The position numbers and the translations under genes are program-made. Under the pieces are notes generated by a model. The model was not told the origin of the DNA. It ran no database searches and worked only from the letters and a program-made list of their open reading frames with translations. Positions 49,849 to 63,863 of a stretch of 64,000 nt of DNA are shown here, in pieces. How positions within the stretch are numbered: position 1 is the stretch's first letter; each line of letters begins with the position of its first letter. This DNA comes from Diadema setosum (taxonomy: Eukaryota > Echinodermata > Echinoidea > Diadematoida > Diadematidae), in contig CM067075.1 in NCBI GenBank assembly GCA_033980235.1, forward strand, positions 15,512,844 through 15,576,843. The letters run 5' to 3'.

Positions 49849-52800
49849 TACCCTGTGATGGCAGAAGATAAACACATGAATCCCCACACAACCCATTTCC
49901 TTCATCAGCACAACTGCAGAAAGGGAGATGGATGGATGGATGGATGGATAGATAAGTGGATTGACAGATAGAAAGAATAGAAAAAAAAGGTGGACAGGGA
50001 TGATCAATCAAACTTGTGAATGTAAGTGAAAAAAAAATAATAATAATGCACAAACACACAAGATAAATACCAGAATGTAGTCTCACTATTTGATATTACT
50101 TTTTTTTTTTAAGCCTGAATGACATACAACAAATCAAACATTATTTGACCTTGAAATCACTTAGCTGATGACCTTCAAATGATAATGATCCCAGATTAAA
50201 TCCCTTCATCGAGACAGTAGTGTATCGAGACAAATCAACTCTATACAGTCATGATACAAAGGCATGAACATACCAACAAACATACTCACTCGAGAGCATT
50301 TCCTGATATCACATAAATGACCTTGATTGTTCAGTTTTCATTCCATAAAGAGCGTGTCAATGACCAAGTTATTCCTGACCACTTGAATATCATTACAATA
50401 ACCACATGCATGCAGTCAAAACCTTGGGTGCTTTCTTTCCTGGAAAAGGTGGGTGGGGGGGGGGGGGGGAATGTGGCAAGGGAGGGCTCCACAAACATAA
50501 CCGGTGTCATTATGCAGTTTTATGGAGAAACATTCAGCTGTCCCTCACCCAGTACTATGACCTAATTATTAAGTGGAAATTCCCCATGGCAACTTTTGAC
50601 ACAACTTTTTGACATACCGGTTAATGCACCATAGTCTGCGACATTCAGACCTATTTCTACCACTTATCCTGCTTTCCTTTGCTACAAACAATCATCATCA
50701 CATGAGCCAGTTGTATGTAAATAAAAACATAATGATGCTGAAAAGTTATCCCTACACAAACACACACACACACACATGTCTACAAAAATAGGCCCTATAT
50801 ATTTCATTATGCACATATATTTTTTGTTTAACCTTCTATCTTGAAAATTAATCTCTGTACTGATACAGGGGAAATGTGCATCCCCCCCCCCCCCCCCCTC
50901 CATATGGTACCATGTTATCAACATTTCAAATCACGACTGCTTGCTATGATATATATACCTACAGTCTAATTTATGCATGCACTAATATGTTTACAAACCT
51001 GGCATCCCCCCTGTGAATAATGGATGAGTGCATCTCTCTCCACTGTCTCTGTTACTGCGGATTATTTCTTCAACTATTCATAATTCTATGATGATTGCAT
51101 GCATCTATTTTAAGTTCACCACTGCAAACTATCTCGTTGGCCATCAACTAACTCCCTATACCACACTGTGAGATGATGAATTGCTGCTATGATACTCATG
51201 ATTTACATAACTATATGAACAAACAAAACAACAGACACAACACTTGTATCCATGTTTTGAAATATTCAAGACAACACACAGAAGTCATATGGTATGCATC
51301 CTTTGGTGTGCATATTGCACCATTTCACATAGGAAGTTTACAACTGGTTTTCTTTTACAGAAGTAACATAATCGGTACCGTGAAGGAAAGCATATCACCA
51401 TTTATTGGTCTTGGGGAATATATATGTCATTAATCATGAGGCAACTAGTAAGTTGTGCATGTTGTACATGTAGGGATTAACTTTGTTTGAACAGTGCCCT
51501 GCAGTGATGGAGCTGACACAATTGCACCATTTATAGAAAACAGATAACGTGGTTCAAATTGTGTTCAAACCCTTCAATCAGAGTTCCGTTTTATTCATTC
51601 CTGACAGAGCTGAGTGTTTTTTTGACTCAACAAGGAATGCCTTGCTGTCAAAACAATAGTGTCACACCTGTGACCAGGGTTTTCATTGGGTATTTGCGAG
51701 GAATTCAGGCAAAACCCTGCCAAACATGGAACAAAGAACAAAATTACATTTCTGGTGTGAAATGGGGTGTGTTTGCTCAGCACTTTACAGTTGATCTTTC
51801 CTCCGGTGACATGTACATGGGATGGAGTTGAAATGCCATAAATCATCCATTCTACCTTTGCATTTTTGGGGTGTCATTCCGCATACTTTTTTTCTTTCTC
51901 AATATATACCCCCCCCCCCCACATCACTCCCTTCAATTCAACAATGCTTTGTCATATACCTCTTCTCATTATTTAGACGACAGCGACGAGCCGTGAATGA
52001 AATGAATAAAATTCAGAGCTAAGCCAACAACAATACACCCTATTTGGTGCCGCGAAGCGAAGGATCCCATTGTTCCAAATTGCCACGCTTGGACTGGATC
52101 ATGTACACACAGCCCACTGGGTTCGCTTCCCCCCATGCCATGTCCACAGCTGCGGGAGACAGGAATGCACTATTTCACACTGGCGGTACGGGGATCAACG
52201 CCACTTAACGTGCACTTTTGATGGGGGTTGGCCGTTTAGCAGGAAACATATTGAGGATTATGATTTCGAGCAATAATGTTCCCACCTCAAAATGTTTGCT
52301 CAAAATAATGTTTGTGTCAGAGCCCTGCAACTGCCACTCCCCAACTCCCCCCCCCCCCAAAAAAAATGATCTTTTGATCCTCTAATGTATGTGAATATAA
52401 ATAATTACCAATCTATTTGTTATCATATGAGGGAGGGATTGAAGGAAATAGCGTATGAAAGTATCAAAAGGAGAACCACACTGTAATATCGTTCAAACAG
52501 TGATGAAGTAGATAGAGAGAGAGGGAAAATATGGAGGATTGTTTTGGATGAGAATGAAGCTAAGAAAAAGAACAAGATAGATATATGATACTATCCTTTG
52601 AACAGGAGTGATGAAAGTAATGGGATAGAAATAGGGTATTATTTTTAACTTCCAGAGCAATCTAACACAAGTTTACAAAAGTAAAAAAATAAACAAACAA
52701 ACAAACAAAATAATGCAAACAAACAAAAAAAATCCTATGCAAAAGTATCATTCCAAGACATGGGGGGGGGGGGGGGGTGAAGGTAAACTTCATGATACAA

Positions 52801-53189
52801 ACTTTTTAATGGACATCATACTGTCTTGTTATAAACTCAGCTACCAACCAGTGATTGCATTGCATTTGCCACCTCACCACAATTTGAATGATTGCATCCT
52901 AGCCTCCCGCTACAATATTCATTTGTATCAAACTTTCTGCAATGAGAGCGCAATAATTCTTTTCTGGGTTTTTTTTTTTTGTTCTTTATACATATGGAAA
53001 GCTTTAAAACATACACACTTACTGCCTCATTTCAATAAGCCATTAATCATTGTGCCCAGACATCCGAAGCCAGCTGCAATATCTCACCGGGATGCAAAAT
53101 TAATGATAGTGACAAAAATTTAACCCAAACAATAAAAACAAAGAAAAAAAGAAGAACAAAAGTGCAGTCAGAGCACATAAATACTTACT

Positions 53190-53192
<3 letters not shown>

Positions 53193-53223
<31 letters not shown>

Positions 53224-53265
53224 TGTATGCTTTCATTGTCTCATTCTCACACCCCCCCCCCCCCC
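53193..53265. repeat. (GT)14 microsatellite with nearby C14 run
   Basis: GT array at 53193-53220 and a run of fourteen C at 53252-53265. Confidence 0.95.
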
Positions 53266-54389
53266 ATCTTCCAAAGTTCATATAGCTGTCTGAAGTTATC
53301 ACTCATTAGAATACTCGAATTCCAATAGTTTTGACAGGTCCCCAAAGATAGCAAAACCCATTCCACTTGTGCATGTAGCATTTGTCAACTTTGTGTTGAG
53401 AGAGAAAGTTAAAGCGTATAAAGGTATATATGATTATTTTGCAGCTGCATTTCTACATTTTTTTCCCCTTTTAAATACTTTCCAAAACTGTGGCCCAAGT
53501 TGCAATGATGTACACATATCATAATGCATTTAATTTTCCAGTTTTCTGCTGTTTTGAGTATTGGAATTAATAACCTTTGGAATGAGCTGATTTAAAAAAC
53601 AAATAATCCTTCTTTTTTTTCCAAGATACCACAAAGGGTACATAAATGGCTAAACAAGCCAAAATAAGCAAACACTATCACACATACATACAAGCATACA
53701 CACATACATTTAGATGTTTAACAAAGAAAGTTACAGTCAGAATTTAATCCTTCTAGAATGGTATTCTTTAGCCAGAAAAATAATCTGGGGGAATCTCAGA
53801 TTGTACTCTTAATCATGGCGACAAACACGCACACACTAATAAAGATTTCCAAATAGTCTTTTCTCACCTTGATGTATTGTTTTGTTTGGGGTTCTGTTTT
53901 CGATGTCCTTGGCCTATTGTTCATTCACAAACGCTTTCATTTGTGGGAGCACAAGTCGTCTTCATGATGCATTAAGAAACAATAAAATCAGTGCATGGAT
54001 TAAGATAATCTAGGGAGGGGAGGGAGTAATAGAAAGGCACACATACCCATTGGTCCACAGACCATGGACTGTGGGAAAAAGACGCAAAATATTGATCGGA
54101 TTTGCAGGATTAAGACAAACTAAATGCGGGATTGGTCCATGGAAATGTGATGTTGGTAGCTGCAAGTGATGACTCATGCAAAAAAAAAATCTTGAATCAA
54201 AAAATAAATAAAATGATAAAATAATCAAAAAATAAATAAAATGATAAAATGAAAAGAAAAATAAAAAATTTGCTTTGTTTCTTTATAAGTACAAAAGAGC
54301 AAGTTGACACCGAGTTGGAATAGGGAAACAGCAGAACACCATTTTTAGCCTAAATAGCATCGTCTTAGCGTTCACGTCGCAGATCTAAA

Positions 54390-54640
54390 GGCCTGGTCCC
54401 ACTGGTGTTTAGGAAGATTTGAGTATGAATCGCACACAAAATTGGTTTATATTCGCTGAGCATCCGCAATATTCGTGAAACATGCTTGCATGAGTCAGCT
54501 GACATCCGCAGAGGCACGTTTTTCCGTTGCCAGGATTTTTGAGCTAAACAAAATTTTGGTTGCGGATGTTTAGTGAATACAAACCAATTTTGTGCGCAAC
54601 TCACACGCAAATTTTCCTTATACACCAGTGGGACTGGGCC
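54390..54640. mobile_element. 251 bp MITE with 5 bp target duplication CTAAA
   Basis: CTAAA at 54385-54389 and 54641-54645 flanks ends reading GGCCTGGTCCCACTGGTGT and, inverted, GGCCCAGTCCCACTGGTGT. The inverted repeats extend about 75 bp, including ACAAAATTGGTTT in both arms, and the element folds nearly completely. No coding capacity. Superfamily uncertain. A second small inverted pair, AAAGGTGTG (54643) and TTGCACCTTTAA (54685-54697), abuts the right end. Confidence 0.8.
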
Positions 54641-55644
54641 CTAAAGGTGTGACGGGCGGACAAACCCTACAGGTACGCAGAGGGCGTTTGCACCTTTAAG
54701 GGTAATTAAATTCTTTGATTTGATGATAATTGGTGGGGAAAACAACACAACCTTGATGAGTGTATTGATTGGAGCCAGGAATTTACCCCTGATTAATCAC
54801 AATGAATGCAGGGGTCAGACGGAACGAGAAATCGGTTACGGGAGAGGCGCGTGCACTGTCGCAGACGAGGGGGGCAGACTGTGAGTGAAATCAACACAGC
54901 CTGGCTCATGCAATCACTAGTTTGAGAGTGGACTTTATTGCAGTGACACATTAGCTGATGTGGGTTACTTGGTCTCATCGTGCACTCAAAAAGACATGGG
55001 AAGACATTACGAGAAGTAGCAAATGAAAGTAATTAATCGGAGTGGAAAAAACATTTTGAATTATGTCTAATTTTTACCTTTTTTTTTGTATGTGATAACT
55101 TCTTCCTTGATATATTAACTTTTTTCCAAATTTGCCATTGTTTAAAAACAAATGACCCATATCTCGGCAAAACATATAGCGAGCATTAAGAGTCATTTCT
55201 AAAATCAAGTGCCGTGACTACAACTCAACTTCTAGCTGATAAAATCACAACAGTTGACTCTAGTTTCAACTTTGTGCGCGTCTGCATGCATGCGTGTAAG
55301 TAACTATTTTACTCTAGTAAAGTTTATAAGGCAGCCATCTATGATATCACATTAATACATGTCTAACTATTCAGCTATCTACCCATCATTCCATTTCTTC
55401 ATTCATTCATCCATCCATCCTTCCTACTCAACAATAAGTTGTTGATTTTTTTTGTGAGTCCCCCTACGTTTCATTTCATTCGCCCTGTCTCTCCAATTGC
55501 CCGAGATACGGGAATTCTCATCTTCCCAGCCACAAAGCAGCTATTCATCCTAATGTCACACGCTGACAATCAGCAGTTCAAATTGAATCTGGATTTCTTG
55601 AATGGTCCAAATTCCCTTCTCTTTGACATTCCATGGAACAAATA

Positions 55645-55746
55645 GAGAGAGATAGAGAGAAAAAGAGAGAAATATATAGGTAGAGAGAGAGAGAAAGATA
55701 TAGATAGAGAGAGAAAGATATAGATAGAGAGAGAGAGAGAAAGAGT
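55645..55746. repeat. GA/GATA-rich tract
   Basis: Purine-rich array with AAAGATATAGATAGAGAGAG repeated. Confidence 0.9.
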
Positions 55747-57180
55747 GGTTAGAGTTTGTGTAATCCTCATCATACACTTGCAAGTATCTGCATATACATG
55801 TATGCACAAACAAAATAAACGCACACACATGTATGATAAAAAATCACAAGCAAAAAAAAAACAAACCACAAAACCAACAATGCATGGGGACACACATTCA
55901 GCCAGAAAATATGCCAGCGAAGTAACTGCCGCTTGAATTGCCACACACCAGCATGCAATTACCCACTCCCGAAAAGAGGTACTTTGGCTTGCGAAATCTT
56001 TGAGGTGAGTGCAGCACCACTACCGTTAATGGCAAGATTAAGATTGGCCCTTTTCCTCATTAATTATCGAGCATCGCAAAGCACCCGTAAGTGGTATGTA
56101 TACAACACAAACTTGGTCAAAAATATCTTCTTTGCTCAGTTGTTTTGGTTGTCTCTTTTGTTGTTGTAGGGTTTCTTTTTTTTGTGTGGGGGGGGGGGGG
56201 TGGGGACCAGTAATGGTTGATATCAGGGCAAAGGAATAGGACTAACAGCAACAAGTCAAGACTTTTAGCTTATTACCAACATTTTTAAAGGGTACGAAAT
56301 TTAAAAATCATGAAAAAAAAGGTGCAATTATTTTTTTCCCAGCTGGAATTCCAGTTAAAAGCTGCAATGCATACAAAGAAAAGCATTCTTTAAGGGTTTG
56401 GCTCTGGATTTTCAGGAGCATATTTTTTTTTTTGTACCAAAATATTGAGCTTTTTTTCTGACTAATCCAAACTCACTTGAAAAATGTAAAACTTTCTGGT
56501 CTAATACTGAAATATTCCCAAACATCAAATCTACAGTGAACTGGAAATGTCGGTATGAAATGCTTACCACTTTCCTAACAACCCTTTAACATTCAGCTCC
56601 ATAAATCAAATCTTAACATCTCCCCCCCCCCCCACAAAAAAAAAAATATGTATACAATAAATATATACATATTCTTAAAAGCAGATAAATTAATACCCAC
56701 ATTTCTCCATAATTTATAATCATGATCCATATGTAGGTATGCACACTTTGTTACTGATTCACATTGACTTATATCGTCAAACCAGTGGATTCCATTTTGG
56801 CTGCTTAGCACTTGCTGACCGACCACTAATACATCAGTGCGTGCAGCTAACGCCGGAAATGCCCTTGTTTCCACAAGCAAGTGCTGTCGGCCTGAAATAT
56901 GCGATACCCTCATCGCCCGTACAGACAAATGATACAAACAATTTCCCATGCATATCGGGAGAGTACGTCACTAGGCATCATTACCATACCAGCATGCACT
57001 AAATGTCCTTCATTTATTCAGACCCCTTCTCTCTTGACCCCTCTCCCCCCACTCCACTCAGTTGTACAGGTCCTCTCTCGCCTCCGGTTAATATTGCTGC
57101 CCCTTACAGACACACAAACAAGCATGAGCATTCGCATCGAGAGGAGAATGCAAGTATAACATTACGAAAGATGATTTAAA

Positions 57181-57850
57181 CAGATAACTGGCACCGTGCA
57201 GCGGGCAAGCCATCGCAAATTGACTACGCAAAGATCTGTTTCTCGCGAACTGCCTCATTGTTGTTTTCTGTTACCTCTCTTACCTCCGGTTATCTTAATT
57301 CATCATTGTCTCTGAGTGGGGCGTGCGTCCCCGCGGCTCATGAATATTCTGCGTCGGACAAAAACCCCGTGCGATATGCGCTCGAGTCACGCCGTAGGGG
57401 AGGCATGGCATAAGAAGCAAGCATGGGCTCTTGGAGACGGGAGGAAGAGGACGGGATGGAAGTGATGAACCCCAAGAAAACTCGCACGGAGTTTGTGCCA
57501 CCACAGGGGGGTAATTAATGTGACGGAGGGGGGCGGGAGGGCCCTCGGAGATGCAGGGAGGGGACTTATAGATCATCTACTGACATCGAGTAGTTCTTGC
57601 TAGTACCAAGAGAGGCAGAGTCTTGTTCGCACCATAGCAAATGGATCACCCCTGATCATCCCTATGTCATCCTCCATTCTATCGGTCGTTCCTACCGCAC
57701 GGCACAGCGGCCAAATAACATATCATGTCATTACCAGAGTTAATGCAGCTAAGACAAGAGAGACACAGTATTAGCTCAGGAGCTATAAATAGCAACTCCT
57801 CTCGGGCAGAATTATTCATCGAAGTGCAGTAGCGCAACAAGCCCAAGAAG
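57181..57850. promoter_or_regulatory. CpG-richer island, possible distal regulatory module
   Basis: Roughly 650 bp with many CpG dinucleotides, especially 57320-57420, and no microsatellites. It includes octamer-like words such as ATGAATATTC near 57340 and ATTATTCAT near 57811. A 93-codon minus-strand frame (57295-57576) is Pro/Arg-rich but unrecognised. Enhancer or remote promoter is inferred only from composition. Confidence 0.2.
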
Positions 57851-60800
57851 TGAAAGGTGATATTGAATTCAGAGAACACCACTTCTGGGCGTATCGTGAA
57901 ATAAATGCATTACGTTGCAGCAGTTATACCCAAAGTCTCCATCAAAATTCCATGAAAAAAGTAAAAATAAAAAACACTCGGTGCTCATCTCCAATATTAT
58001 GGTAACATAGTCACTACTTCTCTTTATGAAGAGTTTCATCGCAAAATGAGCTAACTCCATTCATGTCAATTCAAGATATTTGTGAGTAATTCTGAAGAAA
58101 AAAAAGCAAAGAAAGAAGATAATCGAAAAATATGGTATATCTTTAATCATAACAACAAGAATATTCCCTGTTATGCCACAAGTGAGGTATTACTGGAAAG
58201 GTTTTATCTTGTTCTATCTGATAGTGGACTTACTTTAAAGATTTAAAAAGGGCTCTTCAGCCGTTTTACAATCAAACTCTTCATATATGTCTCTGTCACC
58301 TACACACAAACACACACACACGCACACACAAACACAAATACACACGTATGAAATAAATGATATCTCATCCCCAGTCAACCAAAAAAATAGAAGATAAGAA
58401 ATAATTCAGCCTGCTTTTCACACGAGAATGATTCAATTGTGCAGTTACTTCAAATTATCATTTATTTCTTTCATCAAATGCTAGTACTGTGAAATCACAG
58501 ATTGATCACTCAGGGCTCCATCCCACTATGACCTTATTCTTTAATCTTTTCAAATTTGACTGAAAAATACACAGATTATTTCAAAACAAGCACTTGAAAC
58601 GGTTAACCCCAGTATAATACCTGAGGTTAAGTATTGGATAGCTTGCACCAAGAACCTGTGTGTAGACTTTGTCGATTCATTCATCTCCTAAATAAAGCTA
58701 AGCCCCTTCATGTTTAACTAGCGGCCAACCAATTTGAAAGGGCCAAAGTTAGCTTTTGAATAAGTCCTGGCTCAACAAGAGAAAATGCCACTGCCTACTG
58801 GCGCACCAGTAGTGTACAACTGCAGAGAGCCTGGTCCATGCTAGTCTCAATTCCAGCCTTAATCATAACTTTTTCATTACAACTTTGTGGACTCTCACGG
58901 TGTACATCTAAGGTACCTTTACGGGCAAACTTTGCGGAGAGAAATATTCCAATGAACTATGGATTTTTCGTCTGGAATGGGTAGAACATTTCAGTGATAT
59001 TCCATAGATATAAATCTTCCTTGCGCAGCACACAACCACAAGGAAGGAAATGAAAAGAAGCTCAGATCCATTCAATGCCAACATAAATCCACTTTCACAG
59101 AGAAAACTTCTACAAATAATTGTATCTGCAACAAGAACAACTACGAATCAAAACTAGTCAACAGCTGCAAGCTCAGAACAAGGTATGCAGCCTTGAACAT
59201 CATCTTTAAAAGTCAGCAATTTTGTGGCTTGGACTTGACAGTGACTTCTAATGTTCAGGGTTTGTGCACACCGTACGGTCATCACACTGCTGAATCTCAG
59301 CTGCAATGAGAAACAATTTAATCAAACTGTCCCATTCTTCCTCACACAGTATGTGTAAATAGAGAATAATACGATCATAGATGAAATGCAATTGAGTGCT
59401 AATTCATTTCAGAGAATGAGAGAGTGGAGTCGGAAAGAGTTTAGAAAGGAAGACTATTCAAACAAGGGGTGGCCTGGAGCCCCAGTTTCCAAACTGAAGA
59501 GGGGTGTGGTTGAGGCTACTGGAGTACCCTCTCCGATCAGTCAAAAAACCCTCTATTATTCCTCGTCATTCAACACGTGATTGAGGGCGCAGTGAAGGTA
59601 TTTTTACTTGCCTAAGAGAAGACAGCGTGGATTTTCCCCAAAGTTTTGTAAACAGTCTTATTCTTTAACGAAGTCAAGTGGGCTTTGTGTTCTATGATAC
59701 GGGGGCAAAACATCAGGAGTTCAAAAGAGGATGTAGATGGGGAAAGAGACTGGGGTTAAAGGATGAGAAACAACACCCTCAGACTCCCATGTAGAATCTT
59801 AGAGGGATCAGGGTGCTAAGGCCATGTCCATTCAGGTAAGTAGCTCTCCTTGGCATGCCACCCCCACGTTCACAAAAGTTGTCTAGCGGTAGCATTTTCT
59901 ACAACTGCTCTATAATATCCATCATGTCCCACTGCATACTATAAAATATATAAGCTATCTTTATCCCATGCTCTTTAGATGGGCAAGACATATCTCTGAT
60001 GTACAGTTACAAAAAATTACCATGATATGAATTTTGTCACACGTCTGACATGTGAGCTGTCATTTGTATCTGAAGCCACGGCAAGCCAATGACTGTTCTG
60101 GATCACTCACAGTGTTGTGCGAATGAGCGGTATCTATAACCTCCAAGATGGGCAGCCTTGCGGGGACAGCAGTACTGCACAATGCCTGAATAACGTCACA
60201 AGACTTCCTTGGGCTTATCTGTTTTCTTCTTCTTGAGCTGTCACAGGTGAGCAGCTAGCTCAGCTGCTCGCCTGTTACTTCACAAACAATTTACCATAGC
60301 AAATATACCCCTTACTGTCTTACACAAGTGCCTATGCGAACACTTTACAATAAAACAAACTACAAATTCAGCTATGTCATTGCTGCCAAAAGATCGTTAT
60401 AGTTGAATATAAAATACATGTTTGTATGTGGAGATGTGAATGTTGTGGAAGTACCATTTCAGTCACGTTTACCTTGCTGTACACAACCATCTCCAGTTGT
60501 TGTATTACACTGAACTAACAAACACATGTCTACTGTCCATCATGAGTTAAGGTTTGGTTCTGCGTCCACAACAACTGAACAGATCCAAAAGACAATATTC
60601 AGGTTGAACTGAGAAGGTGCAAGGTATTTGTAGCATCTCCCCGGTTATATCTAGTTTGTAATTTCATACACTGCATCAATTTGTGAAAAAGCAAAGTTAG
60701 AAGAAGTCTTTTGATAGAGCTGCCTTGAAGCTTTTTGTATAGTCCCATATGTGTATATTTCTGTGTGCTATATGTCTGCATGCTGGCTGCACAAATAAAG

Positions 60801-62828
60801 CACATTTGACATCGTCATGACCAAGAATGGCTGGGTCTTGGATATCACATTGTCTTACAAACCAGTTGTGCAAGTAGGTCCATATCTGAGGGAAAATAGA
60901 TTATCAAAACATTCTAGCAGATGTTTCTCTTTAACCTGTCTTTCTGTCCTGTCAAGATTTGTAGACTTGCAAAGGAAATGATCTTTCCTGTCTACCACTT
61001 CCTCTCAAAAACTCAGTCACCCTTAAAGGAAAAATCCCTCCTTTGCCCGATATCAGCAGGGATTTGAAATAGTAATCAATTTGATGGACAATGAATGAGA
61101 CAGTCGCTAATCGTATGAGCACATCTTGAAAGTTGACCCATATCATAGGCTTACAGCATCAACTCCCTCTAAATTGCATGAAAAAATGCAACAAAAATAC
61201 CACCACCACAGCTAAATAATTCTGGTTGTAACAGAAAGAGGAAATTTGGTATTGGCCTTGATACATACTACACCTCTACAGATGTAACTGTAACTGGCTG
61301 GTTTACAATTAAGTACACATAACAAAAGACTGATTGCCATCTTTAAGAAGGAAACTGTGGTATGAGTCTGTGCTCATAACTGTATTTTCAGTGACGCTTT
61401 ATCGACTTTTTACAGTATGAAATCTACTCTAGTTGTGTGAGAGTGAACTCTATATTGCTTTCATTCTTCCTCCATTTAACACAATCTGGACTCTGCACAT
61501 TGAACACACTTTGTCTGATGATAAAAATGATATCACAACAGCAATATTCTCCATGAAAGAGAATGCGCTTTCCATATTGAAAAAAAAATAAAACAGAACA
61601 GAAAAATACAAAAAAAAAACAAAAGGAAAACACATGACTTGATTATCACCTAGAAAAGGCCTTCTTGAGGACCAAAAAAGATATAAAATCCAACCACTTC
61701 AATTTGGGTACTAGGGACTGTTGTGGTTGTTCAACTTTGTATCCATGACATTTAACATTCCCCTACCCCCCCCCCCAAAAAAAAAAAAAAAAAGAGAAAA
61801 GATGATTGTAAAATTGTGTTCATCAAGGAAGTCATGTCTAAACTTCACTTATATGCATGTTTCTTGGTATAATCTTCTCACACAATCAGGAAAGACAAAC
61901 TAGTTCTTAAATATACACACATAAATATATTCTTCATATACCACTGACTTTATCCCCTTAGTCATGCTTTATACACATGTTTTAAGCTCTTCCTTTTCCT
62001 TCTTCCTACAGACTGTCTGGACAGCCATGATTCCAGTACCAATAGTCAACATTCACTTCCCCCCATCCTCTTCTTTATGGCCTCTAAACTTCCTTGCAAT
62101 CACTTTTTCTCTATCTTGATTTTTCTGACTCATACAAGTCTCTGAAACTGATTGGAATTGATACTATCCTCTGACAATCAAAAAAAAAAAAAAAAGAAAA
62201 GAAGAAAATTCTCTGTTTATTGTCACGGCAGGTGCTGACCCTCGTTTAGAAACAATTACGGGTAAATCCAAACAGTAATACCGCCATGATTGAACCTAAA
62301 AGACAATGTTTAGCATCCTGATAGCTCTTTTTTTTTTTAAAGGTTTATATATACATTGATACATCTACATTTGTGTATGAGTGTATGAGTGTGTGTGTGT
62401 GTGCCTATACTATACACACTTCCATTTCCGAAGGTGTTTTTGTTGTTGTTATTGGTTGTTTTTTGTTTCACTGAAAGCACATCATCTTTATTATTAGAAG
62501 TGAGATTTCGACACACATAACAGATTGCATTTTTTATGGCTAAATGTGAATAACAATATTTAAAATGTCAAGACACTATAGTTCATCTCAAGAAAAACAC
62601 AGTAGTATAGAAATGCAAGACTAAGACTATACCACGTACAGCATTGCTGCCATAAATGCAATCTAAGGTAGATGTAAGAAGTGTATCATTTTGCTATGCC
62701 ATATTTGCAGAAGGTGGCTTAGAGGCAAGCAAACACCATATACAACCCAGTGAGGAACAGAAGCAGTAATCTGCATGCTATTACATAACTGACATGATAA
62801 GAACATGTGGAATGTTTGCCATCTTTGT

Positions 62829-62829
<1 letters not shown>

Positions 62830-62895
<66 letters not shown>

Positions 62896-62901
62896 TGTGT
62901 G
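62830..62901. repeat. (GT)n microsatellite
   Basis: About 35 GT units with a single A interruption at 62889, the longest dinucleotide array of the window. Confidence 0.98.
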
Positions 62902-63863
62902 CTAGGATCTGTACTATACTGGAGAATTATCCCTCTTAACACCCACTTATCTCAGGCTACAAGGGACTACACATCATTTTACACTGCATTCTACCTGCAA
63001 TATTACACTGTAGACAACACAAGTGTCTACAACCTTCCCATATCATATATCCATTTAATCAACTACTTTATTTGACCACAAGTGATTATAGACCATCATC
63101 CTACACCACAATTGCAACAAATGCTGGTTTAAGCCAGTTGTTTGCATTATACCTATAAAGTTAGAATTTGAAAGGAAAAACATACAAAAAGGTTCCAAAC
63201 CCTTTGTCCAAAGTAGGGCATACAACTGGTGTGGTAACAAGACTGCAATGGTATTCATTCATAAATGATTAAAGTCTTTGCAGTTGCACAATCTTAACTA
63301 CAACCCAACTCAGTGAAATACTTCCACATATTTTATCTCATTTTTATCACTTTTTTATGTTTTTCCTAGATATTTTATTTCCCTATTTTATCTGCAAAGC
63401 AAAGAATATTTATCACATGCCAGCCCTAGGTGACCTTTGACCTCCAGCATGGCCGCTGGGGAGAACTGTGGAATGTCAGAGGCAAGGTCATGGCTGTAGC
63501 CATTAAGGGAGTGCACATCAACTGGCAAAGATCCCTCCGAAGGGCCCCTGTGCAAACTCCTCAAAACAGTCACTTTTAGCTCTAAGGTCCAAACCCTATC
63601 ATGTTCATATTTTTTTCCATCTCCTCCAAAGCCAGTAATATCTCAAAACATATGAAGTATTGCAAACAAAACCAAACAATCTGCTAAGAAAGACAGAGAG
63701 ATCTAGAGAGGGAGAAAATGCCGTAATGGGTAAACAGCGCCATGAATGAGGAAGCGCCAGAGCCTGTATGAGGTTCAATGTGCATACTTGTAATGCAGTC
63801 CCTAGCAATGCCACTTTGCCTGTTAAAAGAGAAACAGGTTTGCTACTTAAAAATTGTTGGAAG

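Larger units (their letters stand above)
49031..57180. other. Non-coding stretch
   Basis: Holds the palindromic MITE at 49671-49848, a GGAT array near 49929-49950, G15 and C17 runs at 50455 and 50882, G16 at 52762, a GT tract with a C14 run at 53193-53265, a 28 bp direct tandem duplication of A-rich sequence at about 54197-54252, the CTAAA-flanked transposon at 54390-54640 and a GA/GATA tract at 55645-55746. No exon recognised. Confidence 0.6.

Noticed and set aside
56284..56592. Possible further TTAA-AGGGT ... ACCCT-TTAA element
   Set aside because: Only about five terminal bases are inverted; arms do not match, and TTAAAGGG is a frequent word in this window.
61024..61060. TTAAAGGAAAAATCCC as a solo end of a TTAA element
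   Set aside because: No matching inverted end found within 1.5 kb.
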